Part shown: piece by piece, positions 14,193-16,597 of the stretch | How the letters are laid out: every line of letters starts with the position of its first letter | Numbering within the stretch: the first letter of the stretch is position 1 | Source: Flavobacteriaceae bacterium | GTDB lineage: Bacteria; Bacteroidota; Bacteroidia; Flavobacteriales; Flavobacteriaceae | Length of the DNA stretch: 16,597 nt | Direction: 5' to 3' | Assembly (NCBI GenBank): GCA_030633225.1 | Contig: DAOVTF010000004.1 | Coordinates: forward strand, 1-16,597 | Position numbers and translations under genes: made by a program | Notes under the pieces: generated by a model | Told to the model about the DNA's origin: nothing | The model's database searches: none | Seen by the model: the letters and a program-made list of their open reading frames with translations, nothing else

Positions 14193-15318
14193 CAATTTCT
14201 AAACCATACCCAACCATTCCTACACGTTTGCCTGAATATTTACCATTAGAAATTAAACGAATTTTATTAATTTTTAGATTGTGTAATATTTGTGCTCCAA
14301 TTCCAAAATCTTTCTCGTCCATCTTTACAATAGGGTCTAAACCCTCTAGACTTTCATCTTTATTTTTCAATTGTTTTAATCTATTAATTAAATCATACGA
14401 TTGGTATTCTTGATTAATAAATACTATAGCTCCTTTACCTTCTTTATTAATCAAGTCAAACATTTTACTTAATTGATCATCCGGATTATTGGTTAGTGTA
14501 CCAATAATATCATTATTTATTAAGGTAGAATTAACTCTAACTAAAACCTCTTCTCCAATTACCCAATTACCTTTTGTTAAAGCCAAATGAACCTGATTAT
14601 TATTAGTTTGCTTAAATGCTCTTAAACAAAATTTACCGAACCTGGTTTCCAGTGAAAAATCTTCAATTTTTTCAATTAATGAATCATGCTGTAATCTGTA
14701 AGCTACTAAATTTTCAATTGAAATAATCTTAAGATCATATTTTTTAGCAACATCCATTAATTGAGGTAATCTCGCCATTGACCCATCTTCATTAAGAATT
14801 TCAACCAATAAACCGGCAGGTTGTAAGCCGGCTAATCTAGCTAAATCTATTGATGCCTCTGTATGGCCAGTTCTTCGTAATACTCCACCTTCTTTGGCTT
14901 TTAACGGAAAAATATGACCTGGTCTTCCTAAATCACCGGGTACTGTTTTATCTAAGGTCAAAGCTTTTACTGTTTTAGCGCGATCATGAGCAGAGATTCC
15001 TGTGGTACATCCATCTCCAATTAAATCAATAGAAACAGTAAACTGCGTATTATGCAATACGGTATTCTTACCAACCATTAAATTCAAATCTAATTCATTG
15101 CATCTGTTTTCCGTCAATGGGGCACAAATTAACCCTCTACCATTAGTTGCCATAAAATTTATCATTTCAGGAGTAACCATTTCAGCAGCAGCGATAAAAT
15201 CACCTTCATTTTCTCTATCCTCATCATCAACAACAATAATCAATTTACCATTCTTAATATCCTCAATAGCATCTTCTATTGTATTTAATTTAATCATTGT
15301 TTTATCAAAAGTTTCCAT
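14173..15318 (-). CDS. ribB: 3,4-dihydroxy-2-butanone-4-phosphate synthase with degenerate GTP cyclohydrolase II domain
   Basis: Residues 8-205 form a complete RibB domain, which makes the four-carbon precursor of riboflavin from ribulose 5-phosphate. The metal-site motif DDEDRENEGD (31-40; E36, E38), TTGISAHDRAKT (105-116) and RRTGHTEASIDLARLAG (148-164; H152) are intact. Residues 218-381 align with GTP cyclohydrolase II (RibA) without gaps in the zinc region, but the three zinc cysteines of ExC...CDC are replaced by L266, N277 and P279, and the catalytic QEGRGIG loop reads QEYQSYD (303-309). The second domain should therefore be inactive in GTP hydrolysis, like the RibX part of RibBX proteins. 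A separate RibA is expected elsewhere. The ATG at 15318 is used here; a second ATG at codon 8 (15297) better fits the usual N-terminus. It starts 7 bp after the permease gene. Confidence 0.92.
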   Translation of the reverse strand: METFDKTMIKLNTIEDAIEDIKNGKLIIVVDDEDRENEGDFIAAAEMVTPEMINFMATNGRGLICAPLTENRCNELDLNLMVGKNTVLHNTQFTVSIDLIGDGCTTGISAHDRAKTVKALTLDKTVPGDLGRPGHIFPLKAKEGGVLRRTGHTEASIDLARLAGLQPAGLLVEILNEDGSMARLPQLMDVAKKYDLKIISIENLVAYRLQHDSLIEKIEDFSLETRFGKFCLRAFKQTNNNQVHLALTKGNWVIGEEVLVRVNSTLINNDIIGTLTNNPDDQLSKMFDLINKEGKGAIVFINQEYQSYDLINRLKQLKNKDESLEGLDPIVKMDEKDFGIGAQILHNLKINKIRLISNGKYSGKRVGMVGYGLEIVDHVSF

Positions 15319-15325
15319 TTATATT

Positions 15326-16597
15326 TTAGTGTTTATCTATATCTAATTTAAAGAGTTTATTTATAAAATTTGTAATTGGTTGCAAAATAGCATCAATATT
15401 AAATATACCCTTATCTTTTGTTGCCCTTATCATAAGAAATATACCAAAAGGTAATAAAACAAACGTTGCTAACCAACCTCCAAATGCAGGAGAAACTGTA
15501 TTTGATTCTGCCATATTTTTACCCAGGGTTGAAATAAAAAAGTATATTACAAAAATGGTTATTGCCATAATCATGGGCAATCCAAAACCTCCTTTTCTAA
15601 TGATTGACCCTAAAGGAGTTCCTACAAAGAACAGTACCAAACATGCTAACGAAAATGCAATTCGTTTGTGAAATTCAGTATCATAACTATTTATTATTTT
15701 TTGTTTATTTAGCAATGTTTCTTTAAAACTTCTAATGTTATCAAGATTTCCTTCAATTGCAATATGAGCATTATTTACTACTAGACTTTTGTTCTTATCA
15801 TCAAAATTTTCTAAAATATCACTATTTAATTTTGAGTTTGGAATACTGTCTTTTATTAGAGTATTTGCCTTTAGCATTTTATACATTCTCAATGATCTAT
15901 TATCAATAAAACTATGATATGGTGATTGTAAAGAATCTACATAAAATTGTAATTGATTCAAACTTAACATTTCTTTACCTGTCTTATATTTTAAATCATC
16001 GGGATCAAAATCCCCAATTTTAGAAATATCAATATTTATTTTATATGATTCAAAATGTGCCTTTAAAGCTGGAACTCTTTTACGCTGTTCTAAAGTGCTT
16101 CTTTTACCTTTAATTTCTTCGTTATAGTAACCATTTTTTAATATTAATGTTAAGTACCTACTCCCTTCTTCAGAAACTATTTCACCTTTTTCTGCCGTAA
16201 TTACTTTATTATTAATATTATTTGATTTTAATTCATAAATAAGAACATCTTTTAACAGGTTTTCATCCTCACCGTATTTCTCTTTAAATTTTATACTATA
16301 GCCAGGTATTTCGCTATTAAATGTTCCCGCCACTAAAGCCAATCCTGGTTCTTTCATTTTCATATTATAAACTAAGTTCTTTGATTTTAATGATGCATAA
16401 GGAAAAATATAATTCAAGAACAAAAAATTCAATCCACTTAACAAAAACATCAATAACACAAGTGGTCTAATAAACCTCTGTAAAGAAATTCCAGCGGACT
16501 TTACTGCAGCGAATTCGTAGTTTTCAGACAAAGTACCAAGTGCCATGATGGATGATAATAAAATTGCTATTGGTAAGGCAGTAGGAACCATCATTAA
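15326..16597 (-). CDS. LptF/LptG family permease, 5' end outside the window
   Basis: A YjgP/YjgQ-type permease subunit of the Lpt machine, which extracts lipopolysaccharide from the inner membrane for transport to the outer membrane. The frame stays open to the last base (the codon before the first methionine at 16594 is TTA), and the sequence starts in what is normally the second membrane segment, so the real start lies beyond 16597. Five of the usual six spans are visible: two at the N-terminal side (PTALPIAILLSSIMALG; FIRPLVLLMFLLSGLNFLFL) and three near the C-terminus (RIAFSLACLVLFFVGTPLG; PMIMAITIFVIYFFISTL; WLATFVLLPFGIFLMI). Between them is the periplasmic beta-jellyroll-like region, with a long helical, Asn/Lys-rich insert. 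LptF and LptG cannot be told apart here. It leads into ribB with a 7-bp gap; lpxK in the same operon supports a lipopolysaccharide role. Confidence 0.93.
   Translation of the reverse strand, partial: LMMVPTALPIAILLSSIMALGTLSENYEFAAVKSAGISLQRFIRPLVLLMFLLSGLNFLFLNYIFPYASLKSKNLVYNMKMKEPGLALVAGTFNSEIPGYSIKFKEKYGEDENLLKDVLIYELKSNNINNKVITAEKGEIVSEEGSRYLTLILKNGYYNEEIKGKRSTLEQRKRVPALKAHFESYKINIDISKIGDFDPDDLKYKTGKEMLSLNQLQFYVDSLQSPYHSFIDNRSLRMYKMLKANTLIKDSIPNSKLNSDILENFDDKNKSLVVNNAHIAIEGNLDNIRSFKETLLNKQKIINSYDTEFHKRIAFSLACLVLFFVGTPLGSIIRKGGFGLPMIMAITIFVIYFFISTLGKNMAESNTVSPAFGGWLATFVLLPFGIFLMIRATKDKGIFNIDAILQPITNFINKLFKLDIDKH

Noticed and set aside
16592..16594. Methionine codon near the right edge as the start of the LptF/LptG permease
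   Set aside because: The protein would begin in the second membrane segment, and the frame is open upstream to the window edge, so the gene is cut rather than short.

Overview
The window is AT-rich (about 30% GC by eye) and looks like chromosomal DNA of a Bacteroidota member, probably of the Flavobacteriia/Cytophagia type. The reasons are the TAnnTTTG-type -7 promoter elements, the absence of Shine-Dalgarno sequences, the Gram-negative outer-membrane genes (lpxK, an LptF/LptG permease), a lipoprotein with an acidic patch just after the lipid cysteine, and an alpha-oxoamine synthase of the type Bacteroidota use for sphingolipids or sulfonolipids. Nearly all genes are core metabolism. I see no tRNA, rRNA, insertion sequence, phage gene or CRISPR array.

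Layout. 1-389 (-): 5' part of an unrecognised gene cut by the window edge, 22 bp behind 412-1659 (-), the alpha-oxoamine synthase. 1776-3911 (-): a lipoprotein oligopeptidase B. 4006-5368 (+): ybaB, a GuaD-type guanine deaminase, and a small eRF1/host-attachment-like protein. 5370-5522 (-): a 50-residue basic small ORF. 5625-9547 (-): pta, ackA and a DinB-like protein in one direction, a phosphotransacetylase/acetate kinase operon. 9678-11874 (+): hutI and lipA. 11875-12300: a 426-bp gap. 12301-16597 (-): LptF/LptG permease (5' end outside the window), ribB with a degenerate second domain, lpxK and purine nucleoside phosphorylase, tightly packed and likely one operon with an internal promoter before lpxK.

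The most interesting part is the gap at 11875-12300. It holds two related elements of about 90 bp in direct orientation, each ending in the same type of intrinsic terminator hairpin. The first is preceded by a full match to the sigma-54 (RpoN) promoter consensus, placed so that the predicted transcription start falls at the left edge of the repeat. The simplest reading is a tandem pair of paralogous small RNAs, one under sigma-54 control. The second copy lacks the sigma-54 site.

Other points are the loss of all zinc cysteines in the GTP cyclohydrolase II half of the RibBA-like protein, an Asp at the purine-selectivity position of the nucleoside phosphorylase, and a TTG start for lpxK.
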